The translations under genes were made by a program, and so were the position numbers. 64,000 bases of DNA from Bin5 sp965221145 (GTDB lineage: Bacteria > Chloroflexota > Anaerolineae > Caldilineales > Caldilineaceae): the NCBI GenBank assembly GCA_965221145.1, contig OZ244877.1, positions 4,650,001 through 4,714,000 on the forward strand, written 5' to 3'. The notes beneath the pieces are model-generated. The model saw only the letters and a list, made by a program, of their open reading frames with translations. It searched no databases and had not been told where the DNA came from. Shown piece after piece: positions 25,877-39,469 of this stretch. Position 1 is the first letter of the stretch; every line of letters starts with the position of its first letter.

Positions 25877-26848
25877 ATGACAACACTTCTCGATGTCCGC
25901 AATCTCACCTTCCACTATGCCGACCGGGCCGGGCCTGTGCGCGCGGTGGATGGCGTGTCGTTTTCAATGGCAAGCGGCGGTTTTGCTTTGGGGCTGGTGG
26001 GGGAATCGGGCAGCGGCAAATCCTCTCTGGCCCTTTCGATCATGCGCATGTTACCCCCAAATGTGGCCCGTTATGACGGCGAAATCTGGTTGGACGGGCA
26101 GGAACTGCTCGGTATGGCGGACGACCGTTTCCGGCAGGAGATTCGCTGGCGCAAGCTGGCTCTTGTCCCTCAAGGCGCTCAGAATGGCTTTAATCCAGTG
26201 CTACGGGTGGGGGAGCAGATCATTGAACCGCTGGTTGTGAGCGGAAACGCGAATAAAAGGGATGCTCGCGCCCGCGCCCTGGAGCTGTTGGCGTATGTGG
26301 GGCTGCCCGCCGACATTTTCGCCCGCTATCCGCATGAACTGAGTGGCGGCATGAAGCAGCGCGCCATGATCGTGGCCGCCCTGATCCTACAGCCGCCCCT
26401 GGTGATCATGGATGAGCCTACCTCGGCCCTGGACGCCAGCGTCCAGACCCAGATCACCAACCTGCTCAAACAGCTGAAGCGGGATATGAATCTTTCCATC
26501 ATCTTTATCACCCACGACATCGCTCTGGCGAGCGATGTGTGCGACGACCTGGCCGTGGTCTATGCCGGGCAGATCGTTGAGATCGGCAGCGCGGAGCAGG
26601 TTCTGCTGCGCCCCAGCCACCCCTATACCCAACGGCTGCTGGCCAGTATCCCCCGGCTCCATACCGACACGCTCCCGCAGTTCATCCCGGGCGCGCCCCC
26701 GGACCTGCGCCAGCCGCCTACGGGTTGCCGCTTCCACCCGCGTTGCCCTCTGGCCTTCGAACACTGCGCGCAGGAGATCCCGCCGGTCTTTGAACCGGCG
26801 GATGGCCAACTGGCAAGATGTTGGTTGCTTGAGGATGGGAAACAGTAG
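25877..26848 (+). CDS. Oligopeptide-type ABC transporter ATP-binding protein (OppD/DppD-like)
   Basis: A 323-residue ATPase: Walker A GESGSGKSS, signature LSGGMKQRAMIVAAL, Walker B LVIMDEPTSALDAS, H-loop FITHDIALAS, and the oligopeptide-type C-terminal extension with CRFHPRC. It is the last gene of the transporter locus and the likely heterodimer partner of the ATPase at 16341. The 99-bp upstream gap consists of an AGTTTTCAGTAGCC-type intergenic repeat. Confidence 0.92.
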   Translation: MTTLLDVRNLTFHYADRAGPVRAVDGVSFSMASGGFALGLVGESGSGKSSLALSIMRMLPPNVARYDGEIWLDGQELLGMADDRFRQEIRWRKLALVPQGAQNGFNPVLRVGEQIIEPLVVSGNANKRDARARALELLAYVGLPADIFARYPHELSGGMKQRAMIVAALILQPPLVIMDEPTSALDASVQTQITNLLKQLKRDMNLSIIFITHDIALASDVCDDLAVVYAGQIVEIGSAEQVLLRPSHPYTQRLLASIPRLHTDTLPQFIPGAPPDLRQPPTGCRFHPRCPLAFEHCAQEIPPVFEPADGQLARCWLLEDGKQ

Positions 26849-26900
26849 ACGCCGATGTGCGAAGCGGCAACGTCAGCACGCGCAGGCGCGCCCATCTGAA

Positions 26901-26927
26901 AACGAAAAACTCCCTGAGCGGGAGTTT
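26901..26927 (-). terminator. Rho-independent terminator of the rRNA operon
   Basis: On the minus strand AAACTCCC pairs with GGGAGTTT (5-nt loop) and is followed by TTTTTCGTTTTC. It lies about 36 bp past the 5S gene. On the plus strand no T-run follows, so it serves the rRNA operon rather than the ABC genes. Confidence 0.85.
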
Positions 26928-26962
26928 CCGAGCTTCTGATATAGTAAAGAAGGGAACGGAGG

Positions 26963-27083
26963 TGTTGGCAGCGGTCTACTCTCACACGGAGTCGCCTCCG
27001 CACTACCATCGACGCTGGTGGACTTTACTGCCGGGTTCGGGATGGGGCCGGGTGTCTCCCCACCGCTCTTGCCACCAACTCCT
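26963..27083 (-). rRNA. rrf: 5S ribosomal RNA
   Basis: About 120 nt. The minus strand reads GGAGTTGGTGGCAAGAGCGG ... CCCATCCCGAACCCGGCAGT ... GTAGACCGCTGCCAAC, the canonical 5S layout. It is the last gene of the operon, before the terminator at 26901. End positions are accurate to a few bases. Confidence 0.93.
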
Positions 27084-27287
27084 CCGTCCCGCTTTCACTA
27101 TGTTGGCCGCACCGTGTTGGGGTGCGCTGCGCGCTCTTTGGCGCTTGCCTTGCTCATTCAGTTCCCGCAGCATTGGGCGCGCAATGCGCCATGCTGCTGC
27201 GCCCGCAAGCGGTCTTGCTTGCGTTCGTCTGACACACTAAGAACTAAACAGGATAAAGAATCACTGCTGTAAAGCGATGCACATGCA

Positions 27288-30230
<2,943 letters not shown>

Positions 30231-30473
30231 CTGTGCTCAAAGCAGACGCCTTACGACGACTGCTCCTTCTCACTCCTACAGCAGTTCTTCTCTATCCTAT
30301 TCAGTTCTTAATGTGCCAGCACTGCCACTTCTTACTGCCTGCTGCCACCTGCCCCCAACCACCTGCTACGCAAAAGGGCTGCTTCCCTATGTTCCAGGGC
30401 CTCGCAAACCCTCTTCCTGCTCCGCCCGCATCGCAGCCGGCGCAACCTCCCGCACATGACCGCCACACGGCAG

Positions 30474-30547
<74 letters not shown>

Positions 30548-30679
30548 TCACTTCCTCCACACAACAACAGGGGCACATTAACCCCTGAAAAGTGGTAAGA
30601 GTGCGCACATCCTGCAAACCTCTGGCGCCTCCGCTTCACAGACAAACCTTCCGTCTCCACAAAAACGCCCGTTCCCTCA

Positions 30680-32203
<1,524 letters not shown>

Positions 32204-32420
32204 CCGCAGCCGTTCCCGCTCGCCTCCCGCACTCCCAGAAACGCCGCAGAACAACTGCCTCCCTACGCAAAGCTACTTCTAACTCGGCATTGACTCGCTC
32301 CCAAGCCCGAACGCATCCGCAACAACTACGCATACGCCCAAACCCAAAAGCTACCTTCTCAAGCTTGCTGGACTCGCTTCTCTTACCACTCTTCAACTGT
32401 TAATGTGCCGCAACCTTGCT

Positions 32421-32449
32421 ACCCTACTACATCCCACACCCTTTGACAA
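32421..32449 (-). promoter_or_regulatory. Candidate rRNA operon promoter
   Basis: On the minus strand TTGTCA (32449-32444) is followed after 17 nt by TAGGGT (32426-32421), about 220 bp before the 16S gene. The 404-bp stretch 32204-32607 holds this and the rRNA leader; no gene is seen. The -10 box is weak. Confidence 0.35.
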
Positions 32450-32607
32450 ATCGAAGATCGAACGATGACAAAAACTTTATCGCCCCCCGATTTCAGGCAG
32501 GTTCCCTCAATGTAGCACACAGTTTTCAGCCTGTCAAATGAAATTCAGACTGATTTTCATTCAATCTTGCATTTCTTTCAGGAGAATCACTTCGCACAGA
32601 TCGCGCA

Positions 32608-33102
32608 CTACCCGATCACGATCAGTACAGCATCCTGCTCAACACTCTGACCGGCGCTCACTTCCACTTTGCGCACCACGCCGGAACGCACAGCGCGAAT
32701 CTCATTCTCCATCTTCATCGCTTCCAGGATGATCAGCGGCTGATCTTCGATGATCTCATCCCTATCCTGCACCAGAACCTTTACAACCATGCCCGGGATG
32801 GGCGCCCTGACGGCTAGGTCCCCCTGCGGCGGCGCCGGCCCTTGACGTCCTGCATGGAGCCGCCGCGTTCGTTCATCTTCTACCTGGACGTGAAACTGCT
32901 CGCCCCGCAGCGTCACATCATAACCCTGCCGCGTCTCCTCAATCAGCGCCTCAAAACTGGCGCCGTCCAACAGCAGGCTATATAGCTGAGACACGCCGCC
33001 CTGGCGCAGGTCCACTGCGATCGGCTCGCCGTCGACCAGCACGCCATCTTCATTTATTTCAATTTCAAATGTGTGATCCCCGACCCCGGCAAAGTATTTC
33101 AC
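32608..33102 (-). CDS. Biotin carboxyl carrier protein of an acyl-CoA carboxylase
   Basis: A 164-residue carrier. The C-terminal biotinyl domain has ILEAMKMEN, with Lys130 as the biotin attachment site; the N-terminal half is a spacer (DGEPIAVDLRQGGVSQLYSL). Its GTG start overlaps the upstream biotin carboxylase stop (GTGA), so the two are coupled. It carries carboxybiotin between the biotin carboxylase and the carboxyltransferase encoded upstream. The last gene of this operon, it is separated from the rRNA promoter region by about 150 bp. Confidence 0.9.
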   Translation of the reverse strand: MKYFAGVGDHTFEIEINEDGVLVDGEPIAVDLRQGGVSQLYSLLLDGASFEALIEETRQGYDVTLRGEQFHVQVEDERTRRLHAGRQGPAPPQGDLAVRAPIPGMVVKVLVQDRDEIIEDQPLIILEAMKMENEIRAVRSGVVRKVEVSAGQSVEQDAVLIVIG

Positions 33103-34607
33103 CAGCGGCCTCCCATCCCTCCTTCACGACCGGCCTGCTTCCAGGAGCTTGTGGCGCTGCTCTCGCTCCCGCCGATATTGACCGCGCGGCGGCCCACTTC
33201 ATGTGCGACCAGCGCGGCGGCCACAGCTGCGATACGCGCCTGCTCCTGATCTGGCTCGTTTTTCGCCACCAGCCGTCGGCGGTCAAGAAATCCGGTATCG
33301 AACGTTCCCCAGATGAACTCGGTGCTGTCCATAATCTCCTGGTGAAATGGAATCGACGTTTTGATTCCGCTGATCCGATATTCATTCAGCGCCCGGCGCA
33401 TACGCAAAATCGCCTCGGCTCTGTTTTCCCCCCAGACGATCAGCTTCGCGACCATCGGATCGTAGAAAAGGCTTACTTCATAGCCCCGATAGAGCGCGCT
33501 TTCCACGCGCACGCCCGGCCCGGTCGGTTCCTTGAGATAGGTCACAACGCCGCTGTTGGGCATGAAATTATTGAACGGATCCTCGGCGGTGAGACGGCAC
33601 TCAATCGACCAGCCCTTGGGCCGGATGTCTTCCGGGCGATAGCGCATCCGCCGCCCGGCGGCTATGGTCAACTGCTCTTTGACGATGTCGACTCCCGTCA
33701 CAAATTCGGTGACCGGATGCTCCACCTGCAGCCGGGTGTTCATCTCCAAAAAGTAGAACTTCTCCTCAGTGGCGTCGAACAGAAACTCAATCGTTCCGGC
33801 GTTTACATAGTTCACCGACTCGGCTGCGGCCACGGCAACCCGTCCGAGTTCCTGGCGCAAGTTTTCGTCAACGGCCACGCTGGGCGCCTCTTCGATCAGC
33901 TTCTGGTGCCGCCGCTGGATAGAACATTCCCGCTCGCCCAGATGGATCGTATGCCCGTAACTATCGGCCAGAATCTGCACCTCGATATGCCGGGCGCCGG
34001 AGATATATTTTTCCAGATAGACCTCGCCATTGCCGAAGGCTCCAATCGCTTCCCGCCGCGCAGCCAACAGGGCGCTGGTAAACTGATTGGGATCGTGAAC
34101 GACGCGCATCCCTTTGCCGCCGCCGCCTGCGGTCGCTTTAATCATCAGCGGGAATCCGATCTGCACCGCGGTCGCTTTCAGTTCATCATCGCGCAGACCT
34201 TTGCGCGAACCGGGCACCAGCGGCACATTCTTCTTGGCAACGGTCTCGCGCGCCGTCTGTTTGTCCCCCATCTTGGCGATGGCATCCGGCGACGGCCCGA
34301 TAAATGTGATGCCAACGTCGGCGCAAGCCGCTGCAAACTCGGCGTTTTCCGCCAGGAAGCCGTACCCGGGATGGACAGCATCCACGCCGGCTTTGCGCGC
34401 CACATCGATGATCTTGTCAATGCGCAGATAGCTATCGCGGCTGGGGGCCGGGCCGATGGCATAGGCCTCATCGGCGTAACGCACGTGCAGGGCGGTCCGG
34501 TCCACCTCCGAAAAGACGGTTGCTGTGGCGATGCCCCGCTCTTCACACGCCCGCAAGACCCGCACCGCGATTTCACCTCGATTGGCAACCAGAACTTTCT
34601 TAAACAT
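33099..34607 (-). CDS. accC: Biotin carboxylase subunit of acetyl/propionyl-CoA carboxylase
   Basis: A 502-residue ATP-grasp enzyme that carboxylates biotin. It begins MFKKVLVANRGEIAVRVLRA. The glycine-rich ATP loop GGGGKGMR, the HIEVQI and ECSIQRRHQKLIEEAPS motifs and the MNTRLQVEHPVTE active-site segment are all present. ATG 34607 is chosen with AAGGA seven bases upstream; a TTG six bases earlier is possible. It works with the carrier (32608) and carboxyltransferase (35344). Order in the operon: carboxyltransferase, unknown protein, this gene, carrier. Confidence 0.94.
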   Translation of the reverse strand: MFKKVLVANRGEIAVRVLRACEERGIATATVFSEVDRTALHVRYADEAYAIGPAPSRDSYLRIDKIIDVARKAGVDAVHPGYGFLAENAEFAAACADVGITFIGPSPDAIAKMGDKQTARETVAKKNVPLVPGSRKGLRDDELKATAVQIGFPLMIKATAGGGGKGMRVVHDPNQFTSALLAARREAIGAFGNGEVYLEKYISGARHIEVQILADSYGHTIHLGERECSIQRRHQKLIEEAPSVAVDENLRQELGRVAVAAAESVNYVNAGTIEFLFDATEEKFYFLEMNTRLQVEHPVTEFVTGVDIVKEQLTIAAGRRMRYRPEDIRPKGWSIECRLTAEDPFNNFMPNSGVVTYLKEPTGPGVRVESALYRGYEVSLFYDPMVAKLIVWGENRAEAILRMRRALNEYRISGIKTSIPFHQEIMDSTEFIWGTFDTGFLDRRRLVAKNEPDQEQARIAAVAAALVAHEVGRRAVNIGGSESSATSSWKQAGREGGMGGRW

Positions 34608-34702
34608 GCACAAATCCTTACTTACTTACGTCCATGTCAAGAGTAACGTGTCCGCATGTCGAGACGTGAGGTTTTCTCTCTTTCCTCTTTCATCGCCAGC
34701 GG

Positions 34703-35347
34703 CTAAATCCCCTGACGATGAACGCGAGCCTCGATCAGAAGCCGGTCACAGGTAAAGGGAGCCGGGGGAATCTCGCTGCTCGTGTGCCACGTGCCGAAGG
34801 CGCTGTCGCCCGGCGAGAGGAGCAGACGCCGAAATCCCCACATGGAGACATCAACCGTGCGCCCCACCGGTGAAGCGAAACTCTCCTCCACAATTGCCTG
34901 AATAGGCGCAAAGCCAGCCGCGAAGCGGGTCTCCCATGTTCCTTCCGGCAGAATCCCGTCGCTGTTGGGCGCGCACGCGACGCGCAGCGTTACGATCCCG
35001 CAGTCAACCACCACCACGGCCATCTGTGAGCGGCCATATTCGATATCCGCCTCCACAATCTGGCCGGCAAACGCGTAGAGCGCAGGGCCGATCTGCGTGA
35101 GACGAGGAGTCAGCGGCTCCTTCTGCACAGTATACCAGGGATCCGGCCCCGGCTCCGGCAGCAGCACGCCGCCATCCAGCACCGCCGACAGGGGCAGCCC
35201 CTGTTGCAGGCGGGGAAAGCCCATCAGCGCGAACTGCTCCGCAGATAGTTCAAATTCGATCTGCGGCAGCCCCCGCGTCGCCTCCATCGGGCCGAGCGCG
35301 CGATCGGTTCTTTGCATTCCTGTCGATCCCGGCGGCGTTCGCTTCAC
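34703..35347 (-). CDS. Hypothetical protein in carboxylase operon
   Basis: A 214-residue protein starting with GTG that overlaps the carboxyltransferase stop (GTGA). Visible features: GLPQIEFELSAEQFALMGFP near 27-46, a beta-rich middle (VVVVDCGIVTLRVACAPN) and GDSAFGTWHTSSEIPPAPF near the end. There is no signal peptide or membrane segment, and I do not recognise a family. Tight coupling between the carboxyltransferase and the biotin carboxylase suggests an accessory or regulatory subunit of the acyl-CoA carboxylase (inference from position only). Confidence 0.7.
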   Translation of the reverse strand: MKRTPPGSTGMQRTDRALGPMEATRGLPQIEFELSAEQFALMGFPRLQQGLPLSAVLDGGVLLPEPGPDPWYTVQKEPLTPRLTQIGPALYAFAGQIVEADIEYGRSQMAVVVVDCGIVTLRVACAPNSDGILPEGTWETRFAAGFAPIQAIVEESFASPVGRTVDVSMWGFRRLLLSPGDSAFGTWHTSSEIPPAPFTCDRLLIEARVHRQGI

Positions 35348-36927
35348 AGGGGGATATTTCCATGTTTCTTAGGCGGAAGTCGGTCGCGCTTGTTTTGCAG
35401 CATCTCCAAAGCGTTGATCAATCGTGGCCGCGATTCATGCGGCTCGATCACATCGTCGACAAAGCCGTTCGCGGCCGCGATGTACGGGTTGGCGAAACGC
35501 GTTCGGTAGTCGGCGACCAGATCGTTCTTTCTGGCAACGGGATCTTCGGCAGCCGCGATGTCACGACGGAAGATGACGTTTACGGCGCCCTCCGGCCCCA
35601 TCACTGCGATCTCCGCCGAAGGCCACGCCAATACCAGATCGGCGCCGATGTGGCGGGGGTTCATCACGCAGTAGGCCCCGCCGTAGGCTTTGCGCACGAT
35701 CACGGTCAATTTAGGAACTGTGGCTTCGGAGAAGGCATACAGCAGTTTGGCTCCGTGCCGGATGATGCCGCCGTGCTCCTGATTAAGGCCGGGCATAAAT
35801 CCGGGCACGTCCTCCAGCACGACCAGCGGAATGTTGAAGCAGTCACAGCAACGGACAAAGCGGGCTGCCTTCTGGCTGGCGTCCACATCCAGCACACCGG
35901 CCAGAACGGCCGGCTGTTGGGCGACGATGCCGATGGAACGTCCACCCAAGCGAGCAAAACCCACCATCACATTGCGCGCCCACTGCTCATGCACCTCCAG
36001 AAACTGCCCATCGTCGACAATACGCCGGATGATCTCTTTCATATCGTAGGGGCGGTTGGGGTTGTCCGGCACAATCGAATCCAATTCTTCATCCTGGCGC
36101 AGGAGGTCGTCGGCGGATGGAACGAGCGGCGGATCTTCCATATTGTTGTTGGGCAGATAGCTCATCAACTGTTGTACCAGGAAGAGGGCATCTTCTTCAT
36201 TTTCAGCCGTGAAATGGGCCACACCGGATTTGCTGCCGTGGATCGACGCGCCGCCCAGCTCCTCGAAGGTTACCTCTTCATGGGTGACCGTCTTCACCAC
36301 ATCCGGCCCCGTAACGAACATATGGCTTGTGTCCTTCACCATAATGACAAAATCGGTGATCGCGGGCGAGTAGACGGCGCCGCCGGCGCACGGCCCCATG
36401 ATGACACTGACCTGCGGCACGACGCCGGACGCCATGACATTGCGGAAGAAGATCTCGGCGTAACCGGCCAGACTGAGCACCCCTTCCTGAATGCGGGCGC
36501 CGCCGGAGTCGTTGAGACCGATAACCGGCGCGCCATTTTTCATCGACATATCCAGAATTTTACAGATTTTCGCCGCGTGATGACGGCTGACACTGCCGCC
36601 GAAAACCGTGAAATCCTGCGAAAACACATAGACGAGGCGGTCATCAATCGTGCCGAAGCCGGTGACGACACCATCGCCGGGGATGCGCTGCTTGTCCAGG
36701 CCGAAATCGTGGCTGTCGTGCATGACAAGCGCGTCCATCTCCCGAAAACTGCCTTTATCCAGCATCAGATCAAGACGCTCGCGCGCGGTCGCTTTGCCTT
36801 TGGCGTGCTGGGACTCGATCCGTTCGAGGCCGCCACCCACTTTGGCCGTGTCCTTGCGGCCGCGCAGATCGGTAATACGGGGATCGATTGTCGAATCAGT
36901 CAAGACAGACTCCTGATGTGAACTCAA
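35344..36927 (-). CDS. Acyl-CoA carboxylase carboxyltransferase subunit (propionyl-CoA carboxylase beta type)
   Basis: A 527-residue crotonase-fold carboxyltransferase. Motifs seen: FSQDFTVFGGSVSRHHAAKI, GLNDSGGARIQEG, GPCAGGAVYSPAITDF, and in the second half DVPGFMPGLNQEHGGIIRHGAKLLYA and RKAYGGAYCVM. These place it with propionyl/methylmalonyl-CoA-type enzymes rather than AccA/AccD. It transfers CO2 from carboxybiotin to an acyl-CoA. It is the first gene of the four-gene operon and overlaps the next gene by four bases. Confidence 0.92.
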   Translation of the reverse strand: MSSHQESVLTDSTIDPRITDLRGRKDTAKVGGGLERIESQHAKGKATARERLDLMLDKGSFREMDALVMHDSHDFGLDKQRIPGDGVVTGFGTIDDRLVYVFSQDFTVFGGSVSRHHAAKICKILDMSMKNGAPVIGLNDSGGARIQEGVLSLAGYAEIFFRNVMASGVVPQVSVIMGPCAGGAVYSPAITDFVIMVKDTSHMFVTGPDVVKTVTHEEVTFEELGGASIHGSKSGVAHFTAENEEDALFLVQQLMSYLPNNNMEDPPLVPSADDLLRQDEELDSIVPDNPNRPYDMKEIIRRIVDDGQFLEVHEQWARNVMVGFARLGGRSIGIVAQQPAVLAGVLDVDASQKAARFVRCCDCFNIPLVVLEDVPGFMPGLNQEHGGIIRHGAKLLYAFSEATVPKLTVIVRKAYGGAYCVMNPRHIGADLVLAWPSAEIAVMGPEGAVNVIFRRDIAAAEDPVARKNDLVADYRTRFANPYIAAANGFVDDVIEPHESRPRLINALEMLQNKRDRLPPKKHGNIPL

Positions 36928-37040
36928 TTTGATACCAAGACTCTTCGCACGGGCTGCGCCCAGAGGGCATAGCGGGCGTCTCGCCCGCTTTTACACAATA
37001 CGCAGTGCGTGAAAAAGCGTGTCTTCAATGTGAACGTACA

Positions 37041-37961
37041 CTAAAAGCCCAAAGAAATGCTGCCGGTCAGTAACAGCAGCCCGATCAGAATCGGCTGATG
37101 AATCACATAAATGACCAGGGAATGACGGCCAAGAATCTGCAAAACGGAGAACGGGAATACCGCCTCGAAATTCGGCAGCGGCCATCTCCGCATGCCCCCT
37201 TGATAAAGGACAGTGCCCAGATAGACACCGATCAGAAAGACCGCAAACCAGTGGAGAAACGGAAAATAGTCCGCATAATAGTAGCCGGGCGGCTCAATGC
37301 CCAGCGGGACCAGCCAGTATACTCCGGCCGGCGCCTGCACGTTCAGGAACTTCAGAAGATAGCTGAGCGTATACAACGCCGCAATCGTCGCCAGTGTCAG
37401 CCAGCGGAAGTTTCGGCCGCCGCTGACTCCATCTGCCGGACTCTTAGCGGCGGCCAAACTCAGAAAGGGGATCGAGCAGATGATCGATGTGCCGATCAGA
37501 TGCAGCACGCCAAAGTCGATACGGGCAAAACCGCCCACGCGCATGACCAGAGAGAATATCAGGCCGATGCCCAGAACGTGCAGCCCCCTAAGCATGATCT
37601 TCCAGGCCAATCCATCCGCTGATCCGCGCCTGGCCAGCGCCCGATTATAGCTGAGAACCACCGAAACGCCGGACAATGTGATAAACGAAATGGCGGTAAA
37701 GCGCTGAAAGTAGAACCAGAATCCCTTATGCAATATGACCGGCACGCCACCGTAGGCCCGCAGGTCGTACATCAGGTGGAAGATGATCATGGTGATGATG
37801 GCGACGCCCCGCCAGCTATCGACCTCCCAGAGGCGCGCGGTCACGGGTGCTGTCGCCGATGAGTTCGCCGCGCCGGCATCGCCTTCCGCTGCATCTATAC
37901 TGTTCATCTCCTCATCCTTTTCAGACGCCTGCCGCTGAGCGGCTGCGACTTCCTGCATCAT
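37041..37961 (-). CDS. DUF1624 multi-pass membrane protein (heparan acetyltransferase-like)
   Basis: A 306-residue protein with a charged N-terminal 45 residues and about seven or eight membrane segments. The first segment contains LWEVDSWRGVAIITMIIFHLMYDL, the DUF1624 signature with a conserved histidine, and later RFTAISFITLSGVSVVLSYN and LGRHSLVIYVIHQPILIGLLLL. The family resembles acyltransferases that acetylate surface sugars. A REP-like hairpin (GCGGGCGTCTCGCCCGC, about 36971) lies just past its end. No partner genes are evident. Confidence 0.8.
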   Translation of the reverse strand: MMQEVAAAQRQASEKDEEMNSIDAAEGDAGAANSSATAPVTARLWEVDSWRGVAIITMIIFHLMYDLRAYGGVPVILHKGFWFYFQRFTAISFITLSGVSVVLSYNRALARRGSADGLAWKIMLRGLHVLGIGLIFSLVMRVGGFARIDFGVLHLIGTSIICSIPFLSLAAAKSPADGVSGGRNFRWLTLATIAALYTLSYLLKFLNVQAPAGVYWLVPLGIEPPGYYYADYFPFLHWFAVFLIGVYLGTVLYQGGMRRWPLPNFEAVFPFSVLQILGRHSLVIYVIHQPILIGLLLLTGSISLGF

Positions 37962-38339
37962 CTGGCCTCCTCGCGCTCACACCGCGAAGCCGGAGCGAAT
38001 TTGAAACAATTCCCCATTCCTGCGAGAATTAAAGAGTTGGCTGCTTGACCTGATCCCTCTGGCGCCCACAGAACCGGTTTGCAAAGGTCATCAAGTACAC
38101 TGCGCTCAAATAATGAAGCAGTAACGCATTGGACATTATAACCTATATGACAGACCCGGCGCTCCCTGGCCCAACGGCAACGCTCGCGAAGAGTATCGGC
38201 AATGGTGGGTTTGCCTGCCCGCCGATTCCTCATCTGTAAACAACAGAGGCGGCGGGAAAATAGGCGCAGAAAGAGCGTTTGGGAGTGGTTCGTGGTCAGA
38301 GCGGTTACTCGCCACTGCTTCGATGGACCATCATTCTAC
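37962..38339. other. 378-bp divergent intergenic region
   Basis: It lies between the DUF1624 gene (-) and birA (+) and must hold both promoters. A weak open frame on the minus strand (RNRRAGKPTIADTLRERC) has transposase-like composition but no supporting start or homology I can name. No repeat of families A-C is seen. Confidence 0.4.
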
Positions 38340-39278
38340 ATGATAGCGCAGGAGATCACAAGCAAATTGAACCAAGCGGATACGCCCCATCTCAGCATCG
38401 AACCACAACAGTCCAAATGTGATGCCCGCGGCGCGGAATCCGCGGCGCCCAGATGGGTTGCTCGCGCGCGCGCCGCCCTGTCCCGCCAGCGCATCGGGCA
38501 CTGCATCGCATTTTACCATTCGACGCCAAGCACGATGCCGCTCGCCCGCCAACTCATCGACACGCGCGGCGACGCGGCCGCCGGCGCAGTGATTATCGCC
38601 GACGAACAGACGACCGGCCGCGGCCGCCTGCAGCGCAGTTGGGATGCCGCAGTCGGACGCGGGCTGCTGGGCAGCTATATCCTCTGCGCCGACCTGCTGC
38701 CGGAACGGCCATCATTGGCCGTGATGCTCGCCGGCCTGGCCGCACTCCAGGCGATCCGTCAGTGCTGCCCACAACAGGCAGACCGTTTCCATCTGAAGTG
38801 GCCGAACGATGTCATCGCCCTGGAACCCGGCGGCCCCGTGAAACTGGCGGGCATCCTTGTGGAAACCATCTTCCACCAAGAAAGGCTGCGCGGCGTCGTT
38901 CTCGGAATCGGCGTCAATGTCAATCAGCGGGCGGATGAACTGCCACCCACTCGATCCGGCGGGCTGCCCCCGTCCAGCCTGATGATGGCAGGCCGCCAGT
39001 CGGCCATCGACAGAGGCGATCTGCTGTTGGCTCTGTGCCGGGCGCTGGATCATCTGTGCGCGCCCAATTCCCGCCCGCCTGCGGATGCGATTCATGCTCG
39101 TTGGGCGCGCGCGCTGTACGGCCTGGGCGCTGTCGTTACCGTGCAGAGCGCGGACGGGTCGATTCGCGGTCGGGCAGTCGGCACAACTCCGCACGGCGCG
39201 CTGCTGGTGCGCACAGACGGCGGCGAGGCGCTCGAAATCCACGCCGGCGATGTCACATTTGATTGGAATAGCGCATGA
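38340..39278 (+). CDS. birA: Biotin--[acetyl-CoA-carboxylase] ligase
   Basis: A 312-residue biotin protein ligase. Conserved motifs: STPSTMPLARQL (usual STNDxA position), the biotinyl-AMP loop TTGRGRLQRSWDA, LKWPNDVIA with the catalytic lysine, and VKLAGILVE. A C-terminal SH3-like domain (LGAVVTVQSADGSIRGRAVG) follows. No N-terminal helix-turn-helix is apparent, so it probably lacks BirA repressor activity. ATG 38340 starts a non-conserved 45-residue extension before the catalytic domain. It would biotinylate the carrier at 32608. Confidence 0.92.
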   Translation: MIAQEITSKLNQADTPHLSIEPQQSKCDARGAESAAPRWVARARAALSRQRIGHCIAFYHSTPSTMPLARQLIDTRGDAAAGAVIIADEQTTGRGRLQRSWDAAVGRGLLGSYILCADLLPERPSLAVMLAGLAALQAIRQCCPQQADRFHLKWPNDVIALEPGGPVKLAGILVETIFHQERLRGVVLGIGVNVNQRADELPPTRSGGLPPSSLMMAGRQSAIDRGDLLLALCRALDHLCAPNSRPPADAIHARWARALYGLGAVVTVQSADGSIRGRAVGTTPHGALLVRTDGGEALEIHAGDVTFDWNSA

Positions 39279-39469
39279 ATCCGTCGAACGCCCCCTCCTC
39301 GCGACGGGCGGCGGGTGGGCGATATTGTGTTCTCTCTCCCCTGCACTCTTCTTTCGCCGTTCGTTGCCGGTTGACGGAGCATTGGTTTTCTCCAGCGTAG
39401 CAGGTATCATAAGGGACTTATATACCAAGTGCCAGAGCCATCAGTGATTTCGGGCATTGGAGTGCGTGA

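Noticed and set aside
32444..32490. TTTGACAAATCGAAG near the rRNA promoter as a family A copy
   Set aside because: Only the terminal heptamer matches; better explained as part of a promoter.
33069..36921. Two frames of about 520 residues opposite the carboxylase genes
   Set aside because: Antisense to accC and the carboxyltransferase, which have full catalytic motifs.
37958..38233. 92-residue minus-strand frame between DUF1624 and birA
   Set aside because: No ribosome binding site or recognised family; composition-like resemblance to a transposase is too weak.
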